A DNA stretch of 52,840 nucleotides from Flavobacteriaceae bacterium CP2B (GTDB lineage Bacteria; Bacteroidota; Bacteroidia; Flavobacteriales; Flavobacteriaceae), in assembly GCA_001683825.1 (NCBI GenBank), contig LXTR01000041.1, forward strand, positions 1 through 52,840, given 5' to 3'. The notes under the pieces are model-generated. The model was not told the origin of the DNA and did no database searches. It was given only the letters and a program-made list of their open reading frames with translations. This document shows positions 36,020 through 42,932 of the stretch, piece after piece (the stretch's first letter is position 1; every line of letters begins with the position of its first letter). The position numbers and the translations under genes are program-made.

Positions 36020-36367
36020 ATGGTAAAAGAAAAATTAACATGGGAACAAACCCAACAAATTTTAAACTACCTGTATGGAGAGGATACTTACAGGTTTGAA
36101 AAGTTTAAAACTAATAATTGGGAAGGTAATACATTAGAATGCATTGAGTGTGTTAGTGAAGTTGAAGGGACTCTTGTAATCTATAGAATTTGGGAAGATG
36201 GAACAGGCAACATCATGGTGCTGGTTGGTTTAGAACCAATGGTAGATGAAGAATACACTGAATCCTTCGAAGTTTTCTTTAACTACTTGTTTGCACATTA
36301 CAGTATTGATTCACCTTATGAGGTACTATTGGAAATAGCAGAAGAGAAACTTCAAAAATTAGCATAA
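36020..36367 (+). CDS. Small acidic protein A of the attR-proximal operon
   Basis: I chose the ATG at 36020 (MVKEKLTWEQTQQIL); an upstream frame starts at 35909 but looks non-coding. The 115 residues contain about 23 acidic and 8 basic residues (net about -15). The start LTWEQTQQILNYLYGED resembles LTYEDAVRILKYVQAED of the next gene, so the two are paralogues. No family recognised. It is separated from the next gene by two bases, an operon. Confidence 0.65.
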   Translation: MVKEKLTWEQTQQILNYLYGEDTYRFEKFKTNNWEGNTLECIECVSEVEGTLVIYRIWEDGTGNIMVLVGLEPMVDEEYTESFEVFFNYLFAHYSIDSPYEVLLEIAEEKLQKLA

Positions 36368-36369
36368 CC

Positions 36370-36690
36370 ATGGAAATGAAAAGCTTAACCTACGAAGATG
36401 CAGTGCGGATTCTTAAATATGTACAAGCTGAAGATGAACATTTTGTTTTTTTTGAAATCATTTATGATGAAAGAATTAGATTTCATGATGACGGTCATAG
36501 AGATGGAATCTTTTTCGCGGGGGTTGATGAAAATGGCAACGGAGAATTAACCATCATCAACTATGATTATACGGTATGCCGAAACGAAGAAGTATCTTCT
36601 TTTGAAGAACTATTTAAATGCTACTTTGAAAATGGTTTGGAAGGTGCAAATGAAATCCTTAATGTATTAAACACTAAAGACGCAGCGTGA
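36370..36690 (+). CDS. Small acidic protein B, paralogue of A
   Basis: 106 residues with about 24 acidic and 9 basic residues (net about -15). It shares the N-terminal pattern LT(W/Y)E...IL.Y....ED with the preceding gene. The start of the next gene overlaps its stop by four bases. Strongly acidic small proteins of mobile elements are sometimes DNA mimics or inhibitors, but nothing specific supports this. Confidence 0.65.
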   Translation: MEMKSLTYEDAVRILKYVQAEDEHFVFFEIIYDERIRFHDDGHRDGIFFAGVDENGNGELTIINYDYTVCRNEEVSSFEELFKCYFENGLEGANEILNVLNTKDAA

Positions 36691-36974
36691 TGGAGGATTT
36701 CAAATACTATCAAATATCTGAAGATGGTAGAATAGTGTATGTGCCTGAAGTGGAATCCAGTGAAAATCCTATTGAATACACCGTTTGGGGTATATGTGAA
36801 AGGGGATTCATACATGGAGTGGGAATGTATTTAAAAAGGAAAGACATAAAATGTGATTACTATATGATAGGTGAGCCCACCAGACGTGAGTTTGAACATT
36901 ATCAATATGTATTTAATGAATCAAGAAGATGGAAGAATGGATATTACTTAGACGATGATTTGGATGAAGATTGA
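36687..36974 (+). CDS. Third small protein of the attR-proximal operon
   Basis: 95 residues (MMEDFKYYQISEDG) with many acidic and aromatic residues and a C-terminal run DDDLDED. Not clearly related to A or B by sequence. Its start overlaps the stop of protein B, and a strong terminator follows at 37008, closing a three-gene operon. Function unknown. Confidence 0.6.
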   Translation: MMEDFKYYQISEDGRIVYVPEVESSENPIEYTVWGICERGFIHGVGMYLKRKDIKCDYYMIGEPTRREFEHYQYVFNESRRWKNGYYLDDDLDED

Positions 36975-37007
36975 TTCTACCGGCTTTAGTTTTATTATTA
37001 ATGTTAG

Positions 37008-37041
37008 AAAAGGAACCACAATTGTGTTGGTTCCTTTTTTT
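37008..37041 (+). terminator. Terminator of the acidic three-gene operon
   Basis: GGAACCA and TGGTTCC arms around CAATTG, followed by seven or more T; the A-run before the stem makes it function in both directions. Confidence 0.8.
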
Positions 37042-37045
37042 TGAT

Positions 37046-37141
37046 TAGAACTTTAGTTTTTAGATAGAACTACAAAAGTTCTAAAATGGAACTTAATTAG
37101 TTCTATAGTAATCTGAAAACCCCTATATTTACTGGGGTTAT
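37046..37141. repeat. Palindromic repeat array next to attR
   Basis: Within about 60 bases the hexamer AGAACT or its inverse AGTTCT occurs repeatedly (37047, 37066, 37077, 37099) and ATGGAACTT at 37086-37094 is the inverse of the attL-side repeat. TAGAACT and AGTTCTA arms form a short palindrome at 37065-37083. A hairpin AACCCC...GGGGTT follows at about 37118-37139. This is a good candidate for integrase and excisionase arm sites. Confidence 0.5.
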
Positions 37142-37157
37142 AAGGAATTGAGTGGTA

Positions 37158-37170
37158 CAGGTGGGACCAC
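37158..37170 (+). repeat. attR, 13-base direct repeat
   Basis: CAGGTGGGACCAC, identical to the tRNA 3' end at 27276-27288; it defines the right border of the element. Confidence 0.85.
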
Positions 37171-37180
37171 ATCAAACAGA

Positions 37181-37213
37181 AAACCCCGCGCCAATGTGAG
37201 GGGTTCTTTTTTT
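37181..37213 (+). terminator. Displaced original tRNA terminator
   Basis: AACCCC and GGGGTT arms with a T-run, about 10 bases after attR. This is where the tRNA terminator would have been before insertion. Confidence 0.7.
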
Positions 37214-37254
37214 GGAACGGCCGTCAAGAACTTGTTTTGTATAAGGTGGCGATC

Positions 37255-37383
37255 AAAAAAGAACCACAGCCCGCCAGGGCTGTGGGGTTGGCTATCCCAA
37301 CGCTAAGGTCGTGACCTTCACCGGGATGCTATTTGGTTTGCAGCCGATGGCCTCCTCTGGCCATCCCGCACTTGCGGGATAAA
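37255..37383. repeat. Cluster of hairpins in non-coding DNA
   Basis: Four perfect or near-perfect hairpins follow one another: CCACAGCCC/GGGCTGTGG, GTTGG/CCAAC, AAGGTC/GACCTT and ATCCCGC/GCGGGAT. No gene is supported between 37214 and 37461. The pattern resembles hairpin ends of palindromic repeat elements or structured RNA. Confidence 0.5.
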
Positions 37384-37461
37384 AACAGGGAGTATTGAGA
37401 CAGCTTGCACCGTACATACGTTGTTGAAAACTGTATCTTCGGGAATATCAAAAAATGCAAA

Positions 37462-37752
37462 ATGCCCAAAAACAAGCCATCCGGATCCTGGACAGACATT
37501 TTGAGTGAACTTGTAGAGGTCTTTTTAAAAAGCATCCGCCAGGGCCAAAGGGGACGGTCCTGGCACCAGCACGTAGTACCGTATGGCGATGGTTGGGCCG
37601 TAAGGCGCGAGGGCAATAAACGGATTACCTCAAAACACCGGCGCCAGGATACGGCCATCAACAAAGCCAAACGGCTGGCCAGCAAATACAAGGCCGATGT
37701 CATTATCCACAGACGGGACGGCACCATACGCGATCGGATTAACTACGATTAA
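37462..37752 (+). CDS. DUF2188 domain protein
   Basis: I chose the ATG at 37462 (MPKNKPSGSWTDIL). 96 residues, basic, with the DUF2188 pattern HVVPYGDGWAVRREGNKR followed by TAINKAKRLASKYKADVIIHRRDGTIRDR. Members are small bacterial proteins of unknown function. The upstream frame to 37405 adds 19 unlikely residues. It is the first gene right of the element. Confidence 0.8.
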   Translation: MPKNKPSGSWTDILSELVEVFLKSIRQGQRGRSWHQHVVPYGDGWAVRREGNKRITSKHRRQDTAINKAKRLASKYKADVIIHRRDGTIRDRINYD

Positions 37753-38051
37753 GAAAACATGAAGGAGGAGGGGCCACAGGGGGCCACCCGTAAAATCCAG
37801 GCTTCAGGGCTGGTGGCACGTGAAGCCTTGGTATTTGACCTCCATTTGCAGGCGGCCCTGCCCCCGGTTCTTTGGTGAAACCTTTTACCTCTTTGATATA
37901 GGAAATCGCATGTTGCATCCAGTCTTAGCCATCCATGTGGAATTTCCGCTGTACATGTTCCACATTGACTATTTTTGAGAGGGAATCAATGGAATACACA
38001 ATCCGGTTCTATTGGACCTTAGCGGTGCATTGTCAAAATAAAATATTGAAT

Positions 38052-38504
38052 ATGATAAGCATAATACGAGCGACAAAAGATGACATTGATGTCTTGTATG
38101 ATTTAATATTGGGTATTGCCAAACATCACGGTCAGGAACACTATGTTCTTACCGATAAAAATGAATTGATGAAATCTGGTTTTACCGATACACCTAAGTT
38201 CGAGGCATTAATTGCAAAATATGAAGGTAAAGTCTCTGGATATCTTACCTTTACCTGGAATTACTCCATTTGGATGGGAGAAGATTATATGAATATCGAT
38301 GACGTCTATATATTGGATGAATACCGGGGCAAAAAAATTGGCCAGCATTTAATGCAAAAAGCCAAAGTGCTGTGTGAAGAAAGGAATATTGGCATGATTC
38401 GCTGGGAAGTGGAAAAAGACAATTTGGGCGCGATTAAGTTCTATGAGCAACTGGGCGCCAAATTGAAAACTAAAGGAATTTTTAAATGGAGCGTCAACCA
38501 ATAG
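38052..38504 (+). CDS. GNAT family N-acetyltransferase (SAT/thialysine type)
   Basis: 150 residues from ATG 38052 (MISIIRATKDDIDVLYDLI). The acetyl-CoA-binding motif is DEYRGKKIGQHLM, and DDVYIL, RWEVEKDNLGAIKFYEQLGA are typical of the diamine/thialysine acetyltransferase branch. The substrate is probably a polyamine or lysine-like amine. The longer upstream frame (37935) has an unusual composition and is not used. Confidence 0.85.
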   Translation: MISIIRATKDDIDVLYDLILGIAKHHGQEHYVLTDKNELMKSGFTDTPKFEALIAKYEGKVSGYLTFTWNYSIWMGEDYMNIDDVYILDEYRGKKIGQHLMQKAKVLCEERNIGMIRWEVEKDNLGAIKFYEQLGAKLKTKGIFKWSVNQ

Positions 38505-38645
38505 TTGCAAAGGCAGGCATCCAGACCAGTACATTGCCTGTAAACAATTGAGCTTTCACCCCTTCATTCCTATCGCTGCAAGCGATGGATGAACTGCCCA
38601 AAGGTTCCTGGCCCGGCCTTTTGTACTTAATGAAATTACTTAAAG

Positions 38646-39233
38646 ATGGATGTGGCTGTTTTGCTTTTCGAAGAATTTGAAACGCTGGACGTTTTTGGCC
38701 CGGTGGAAATCCTGGGCCGCCTTAAAGACGACTACAGGATTAAGTTTTATTCCCTCTCTGGCGGAAACATCTCCAATAGCCACGGGGTTACCATCTTTAC
38801 CCATGCGTTGGGGGAAATTCATACGGGGGTTGGCGTGTTCCTGATCCCCGGGGGCTATGGCACCCGAAGCGAAGTCAAGAATGAACCACTGATAATAGCC
38901 GTTCGTGAAATAGCAGAATGGAGCCAGTATGTACTTACCGTTTGTACGGGTACTGCTTTATTGGCAAGGACCGGATTGTTGGATTTTAAAAATGCCACAA
39001 CCAACAAAATCGCATTTGACTGGGTGGTAACCAATGGGAAAAACGTGAATTGGATAAGGAAGGCCCGATGGATTGTGGACGGTAAATTTTATACCTCTTC
39101 GGGGGTCAGTGCCGGGATGGATATGACCCTGGATTTTTTAAAAGACCTGCACGGAATTGACGTGGCCAGGCAGGTAGCACATCAAATCGAATACGAGTGG
39201 ACCGAAGACAGCACGAATGACCGTTTCTGTTGA
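38646..39233 (+). CDS. DJ-1/PfpI family protein
   Basis: 195 residues: VAVLLFEEFETLDVFGPVEIL, IPGGYGTR, the nucleophile elbow VCTGTALLARTG with cysteine at about 99, and SGVSAGMDMTLDFL. This is the isonitrile hydratase/AraC-amidase-like branch of the DJ-1/PfpI family. It has the GATase1-like cysteine and upstream glutamate (FEEFE). Substrate unknown. No operon partner is evident. Confidence 0.87.
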   Translation: MDVAVLLFEEFETLDVFGPVEILGRLKDDYRIKFYSLSGGNISNSHGVTIFTHALGEIHTGVGVFLIPGGYGTRSEVKNEPLIIAVREIAEWSQYVLTVCTGTALLARTGLLDFKNATTNKIAFDWVVTNGKNVNWIRKARWIVDGKFYTSSGVSAGMDMTLDFLKDLHGIDVARQVAHQIEYEWTEDSTNDRFC

Positions 39234-39338
39234 AGGAGGATATGCGGATAACGACACCCCCCGGGACCGCTTTACCATACCAGGCAGCCCTTCTGAGGCC
39301 GCCGGGAATGTGACCAAACAAAATAACCCTATGAAACC

Positions 39339-39749
39339 ATGAATGATTTTTATATCGGAATTATTACGACCATCGCCGTTATCGGGTTGGTGGAAATATG
39401 CAGGTTCCTCGAAAAACGACTCATTGCTGCCTTGACACTGGTGGGCATCCCATTTATCTATATCGGTTTTGCCTGGCATGACATGCTCTCTTTAACCTAC
39501 ACCATTATCGGGGCAGCCCTATTCCTGGCGCTGTCTTATTTTGGCTATAAGGGGAATTTTATGCTCATCGTCATAGGCCTGGTGCTGCACGGGGTTTGGG
39601 ATTTTTTATTTCCCTTTCTCAGCGCTGCCGCCCCCCCGGGCTATGATATTTTCTGTTTTACAATTGACATCCTTCTGGCTGTCTACTTTTACATAAGGGT
39701 AAGGCCCCTGAAACAAATGGGAAACAAAGAGGTGCTTATGCCAGATTAA
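39339..39749 (+). CDS. Small integral membrane protein
   Basis: 136 residues with four hydrophobic segments (GIITTIAVIGLVEICRFL, ALTLVGIPFIYIGFAW, TIIGAALFLALSYFGY, LIVIGLVLHGVWDFLF). A conserved-looking LHGVWD motif resembles small membrane proteins of unknown function (DUF6010-like from memory). The frame continues open for 65 codons after its TAA (39750-39947), see findings. Confidence 0.7.
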   Translation: MNDFYIGIITTIAVIGLVEICRFLEKRLIAALTLVGIPFIYIGFAWHDMLSLTYTIIGAALFLALSYFGYKGNFMLIVIGLVLHGVWDFLFPFLSAAAPPGYDIFCFTIDILLAVYFYIRVRPLKQMGNKEVLMPD

Positions 39750-39993
39750 ACCCCTGGCGGGAGGAACCTGTCCAACGAGCTATACGGTTTAAGGTATTGG
39801 GAATTGGCCTTTGACCGGCGGCCAAGAGTGTACCCTTTGGCCTTTGCCGGGGTTATGGCTAAAATCAATGCTGGTAAAAAGGGAAAGAAGAGCGGCTGGA
39901 CCTTATCCCTGAAGATTGAAGTAAGAAAGAAAGTTAAACAACCTTAGTCCAAGGCCACCAGGGCTGGGAACGTATCCCGAAATGTAAGGAAAC

Positions 39994-40024
39994 AAAAAGC
40001 CACTCGGTTTCCGGAGTGGCTTTA
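39994..40024 (-). terminator. Terminator of the metallothionein-like gene
   Basis: AAAGCCACTC and GAGTGGCTTT arms with a short loop, followed on the reverse strand by TTTTTG; 20 bases after the stop at 40044. Confidence 0.75.
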
Positions 40025-40043
40025 ATTTTAGCATATAGAAGGT

Positions 40044-40166
40044 TTAATTGCAATCTATACAGGTACAAGTACTTCCACAATTGCAGTTTACACAGGTACA
40101 ATTGGGGTTGCCACATTTTTGTGAGCCAGCGTGGTCGGCATGACATAATTTAATTTCTGATTTCAT
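40044..40166 (-). CDS. Metallothionein-like Cys-rich peptide
   Basis: 40 residues (MKSEIKLCHADHAGSQKCG...) with nine cysteines, arranged CxC or CxxC from residue 18 on, plus two histidines near the start (CHADH). Such sequences bind d10 metals (Zn, Cd, Cu, Hg). Cysteine spacing resembles bacterial metallothioneins but no closer assignment is possible. It is the last of a leftward cluster with the HMA-AraC regulator and a cyclase. Confidence 0.78.
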   Translation of the reverse strand: MKSEIKLCHADHAGSQKCGNPNCTCVNCNCGSTCTCIDCN

Positions 40167-40268
40167 AATTTTAAATTTACCAAAACTAGATTTTTACAGG
40201 ACAAAAATAGCATGGGTACAAGGGGTGGATATTACATCACTTTAGGAACTACTTGCATAATTTTGGGA

Positions 40269-40844
40269 TTAAACATGGTCAAGTAATTTTCTCCTGTGTG
40301 ATCCCACCTTTTTGAAATGTGAAGGGGTTAGACCGGTTATTTTTTTAAACTGGTTTGATAGATGTGAAACACTGCTATACTCCATTTCAAAAGCAATTTC
40401 TGACAGGGTCATTTCTTTGTAGACAAGAAGTTCTTTTACTTTTTCAACCCTTTGTTCTATAAAATAATTTTCAATGGTTCGCCCTTCTATGGAAGAGAAT
40501 AGGCTACTTAGGTAGGTATATTCGTGGTTGAGTTGATCTGACAGGAGGGCGGAGAGTTTAACTTTCTGCTCTTTTGCACTTACTTCATTTCGTGCTTTCT
40601 TTAATGCCAATTGTTTAATTTTTTCTATCAATACATGGGTTTTGTTATCGATCAATTCAAGGCCTACGGCATGGAGGTTATTTTTTAACAATTCTAGTTG
40701 CGCTTGGGTCATCATTCCCATGAGTCGGATTTCACCTATTATAATTTGCTGGAAGGGGATGTTTAACTTCCTTAAAATATCTTCGATCGCCAGGATACAG
40801 CGATGACAAACCATATTTTTTATAAACAAGGTATTCGGAGTCAT
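40269..40844 (-). CDS. HMA-like domain fused to AraC-type regulator
   Basis: 191 residues. The N-terminal 65 residues are an HMA-like ferredoxin-fold domain with C13xxC16 in IKNMVCHRCI. The C-terminal 100 residues form an AraC-type HTH (ENYFIEQRVEKVKELLVYKE, EIAFEMEYSSVSHLSNQFKKITGLTPSHFKK). Such proteins are common in Bacteroidota next to metal-resistance genes. It likely senses copper or a related metal through the CxxC and controls the small Cys-rich peptide gene just downstream. Confidence 0.87.
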   Translation of the reverse strand: MTPNTLFIKNMVCHRCILAIEDILRKLNIPFQQIIIGEIRLMGMMTQAQLELLKNNLHAVGLELIDNKTHVLIEKIKQLALKKARNEVSAKEQKVKLSALLSDQLNHEYTYLSSLFSSIEGRTIENYFIEQRVEKVKELLVYKEMTLSEIAFEMEYSSVSHLSNQFKKITGLTPSHFKKVGSHRRKLLDHV

Positions 40845-40895
40845 AAAAAATCAATAGCCTATATGCTTCAAAGTAAATTGTTAGTAAGCCTCAGC

Positions 40896-41534
40896 TTAGC
40901 TAAGCTGGTCTTTTAAATAGATGTCGAGACAGGCATGCGAACAAAAGAACACGCCTTCTACTTCCGGATGCCTTACGGCCTGGGTGGTATCCAAAATCAA
41001 CATCCTGCAAACACTATCAATATAAACGTGGTTGCTGGTTTCACTTTTTAACTCATACATTTCCTTGTGTCCGCTGATGTTTTTAAAGCTGTGTTTCCCC
41101 ATGGACTGCAGCTTAATTTGGGATGCATCAGTAAGCGATTCGATAAATTCTTTGGAACACCAAAAAGTTCCCGGGCCCGCCTTAGACGCAATTCTGGAAG
41201 TTAGGTTTATGGTTGAACCATAATAGTTGTTGCCCCTTTTCAGGACTTTTCCATAATGAAGGGCTCCGTGAACCTGAAGGAAATGATGTTCGTTGGATGT
41301 GGCATTAATAATCTTCACAGCAGTAGCCAGCAAAGAATCCGGCGTGGAGGAGACAATCATTACTTCGTCTCCTCTACGTTCCTGCAGATGGCTGTCACCT
41401 ACCAGGCAATTTTCTACAATTGCGACATACCTTTCAATCAGATCTGCCGCAGTAACAGCACCGTGGGTTTGTGTAAGAGCAGTATAACCGGAAAGGTCCG
41501 CCATGAGAATACAGATATCCTTTTCCATATTCAT
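40896..41534 (-). CDS. Class III nucleotide cyclase domain with YHS-type metal-binding tail
   Basis: 212 residues. Residues about 5-160 are a class III cyclase homology domain with metal-binding Asp13 (MADLSGYT) and Asp56 (RRGDEVMIV) and catalytic-type Asn110 and Arg114 (INLTSRIAS). Residues about 168-206 have C176, C198 and C202 in VCRML, FFCSHAC, resembling YHS/TRASH metal-binding modules. It probably makes cAMP (or cGMP) in response to metal. It is upstream of the HMA-AraC gene on the same strand, 51 bases away. Confidence 0.82.
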   Translation of the reverse strand: MNMEKDICILMADLSGYTALTQTHGAVTAADLIERYVAIVENCLVGDSHLQERRGDEVMIVSSTPDSLLATAVKIINATSNEHHFLQVHGALHYGKVLKRGNNYYGSTINLTSRIASKAGPGTFWCSKEFIESLTDASQIKLQSMGKHSFKNISGHKEMYELKSETSNHVYIDSVCRMLILDTTQAVRHPEVEGVFFCSHACLDIYLKDQLS

Positions 41535-41843
41535 TCGTTAATGATATAAATAAATTTACAAAGAATTCGCCCCTGTATGACAAGTTAAAACAACTAAAAT
41601 TCAGGTAGCTGGCGTGTCACTAAATATTGACAGAAAGCACATTAAATGTTTATAGCGGCATAGGAGTCGTAAAACTCCAATACCAAGTGCCATCAGCGTG
41701 GACCGGGATTCGGCTCGGGCTATGTGTTTATGAAATTTGCCGGGGTTTTGTCCATGGAAGGAAACCAGGCGCGGACCGGCCCCTTATAAAAGAGCAGGCG
41801 CATACTTGGTGGGAGACCCAAGGCCGGACTGCCCATATAAGCA

Positions 41844-41871
41844 ATCCCCGCCAGGATACCCGGGCGGGGAT
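41844..41871 (-). terminator. Hairpin downstream of the lipoprotein gene
   Basis: ATCCCCGCC and GGCGGGGAT arms with a 10-base loop, 26 bases past the lipoprotein stop. The T-run is weak, so termination efficiency is uncertain. The rest of 41535-41897 holds no gene that I can support. Confidence 0.5.
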
Positions 41872-41897
41872 GTTGCCGTATGGATTTCTACGGGTTT

Positions 41898-42542
41898 CTA
41901 ATAGGTAATCTCCCCTACAAGCTCCCAGGCGCCCACGGTGGTGATACCGTCAGGAGCAGGGCTAAAGGTGGCGTTTTTAAAATACAAGCTTCCCTCGGCA
42001 CCCTCAAACCTACCGGTCCCCTCCAGGATCCTGATGGGAATCCTCTCGCCGCTTGCGTCTCTTGTGTTGTCAAAAGTCCCGGTAAAACCGGTAGGGTCGG
42101 CGTCAAAGTCAACGGTAATGGTAACAGCCTCTTCCGTTGTTATCATGTCCCCATGCGCCCCAATGTAATTTACGTGGAAAATAACATCGGCCGTATTGCC
42201 ACTGGTTAAAAAGCAGGTGAAATCCTGTGGCCTGCCAAAACTCCCCGGCTGGATTTTTCCGAGGTGGGTCATATTGCCGGATATGATATTGGTGGTCAGC
42301 GCAAACCCCGCCTCCGCCGGGTCACAAATAACGACCGGCTCATTGAGGTCTGCCGCGTTGGTAAACTTGCCGCGCCATGCCCTTGTGGCCATTTTGCCCT
42401 TTTCGGATTTGGCATTCACGGCGCTGAGATCCGCCTCCGGGGCTACCACCGTGTCCTTGCTACAGGAATAGGTGCATAAAAGGACAGCCAGGATGGCCGT
42501 CACAAAGACTACTTTCGTCAAATGTTGGTTGGTTGTTTTCAT
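41898..42542 (-). CDS. Lipoprotein of unknown function
   Basis: 214 residues with a lipoprotein signal peptide (VTAILAVLLCTYSC, cysteine near 27). The mature part is beta-rich, with many glycine and threonine residues (GTFDNTRDASGERIPIRILEGTGRFEGAEG), similar in style to AllC/allene-oxide-cyclase-like barrels but not certain. It stands alone. The 390-base stretch upstream (42543-42932) shows no gene. Confidence 0.6.
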   Translation of the reverse strand: MKTTNQHLTKVVFVTAILAVLLCTYSCSKDTVVAPEADLSAVNAKSEKGKMATRAWRGKFTNAADLNEPVVICDPAEAGFALTTNIISGNMTHLGKIQPGSFGRPQDFTCFLTSGNTADVIFHVNYIGAHGDMITTEEAVTITVDFDADPTGFTGTFDNTRDASGERIPIRILEGTGRFEGAEGSLYFKNATFSPAPDGITTVGAWELVGEITY

Positions 42543-42932
42543 GCTATAATGGTTTTAGAGTTACACGTTAAAAATAATCCCCGGCTAGCATGTACAACAC
42601 CTCCCCGGATACGAAAAGTGACGGATGAAGTTAAAAGATGGACTTTGGGAGGGAGAACAAGGTAAGGTACGCTAAATATTCTGATAATCAATTAAATATG
42701 GATGTTTTTTTAGAGGCGACCAGGCTTAGCCGTGCCATTGGATGTAAAGGGTGGTGCCCGGTCAGACGAGGCCGACCCCGACCCATCCGGGCCCATGGCC
42801 TGAAGGCGGAAAGAAGACCGGATTTATTGCGGCAAGGAACCTCCTTATTAGGCCAAAATGCAATAATAAGACCTAGTGTGAGAGCTTCCGGGAGAGGAGT
42901 AATCCAAGGGGGTTTACTGGCAACGCACGACC

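Larger units (their letters stand above)
27276..37170. mobile_element. Integrative element inserted in the 3' end of the tRNA, about 9.9 kb
   Basis: The 13 bases CAGGTGGGACCAC in the tRNA 3' end (27276-27288) recur exactly at 37158-37170. The interval begins with a tyrosine-recombinase gene next to the tRNA and is noticeably AT-richer than the flanks. It carries restriction-modification, recombination, excisionase-like, HUH-endonuclease-like and unknown genes, but no conjugation machinery or phage structural genes. It is therefore best described as a small integrative or mobilisable element or genomic island. The right end meets what looks like the original tRNA terminator (37181-37213). Confidence 0.88.

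Noticed and set aside
27276-37170. Prophage
   Set aside because: No capsid, portal, terminase, tail or lysis genes are visible.
37255-37383. CRISPR array
   Set aside because: Hairpins are all different in sequence; there are no regularly spaced identical repeats with unique spacers, and no cas genes are in the window.
37329-37727. 132-residue minus-strand frame
   Set aside because: Shadow of the DUF2188 gene and hairpin cluster; the plus strand has the recognisable family.
37935-38051. N-terminal extension of the GNAT protein
   Set aside because: Cys/Trp-rich and unlike any acetyltransferase start; the ATG at 38052 begins exactly at the family's first strand.
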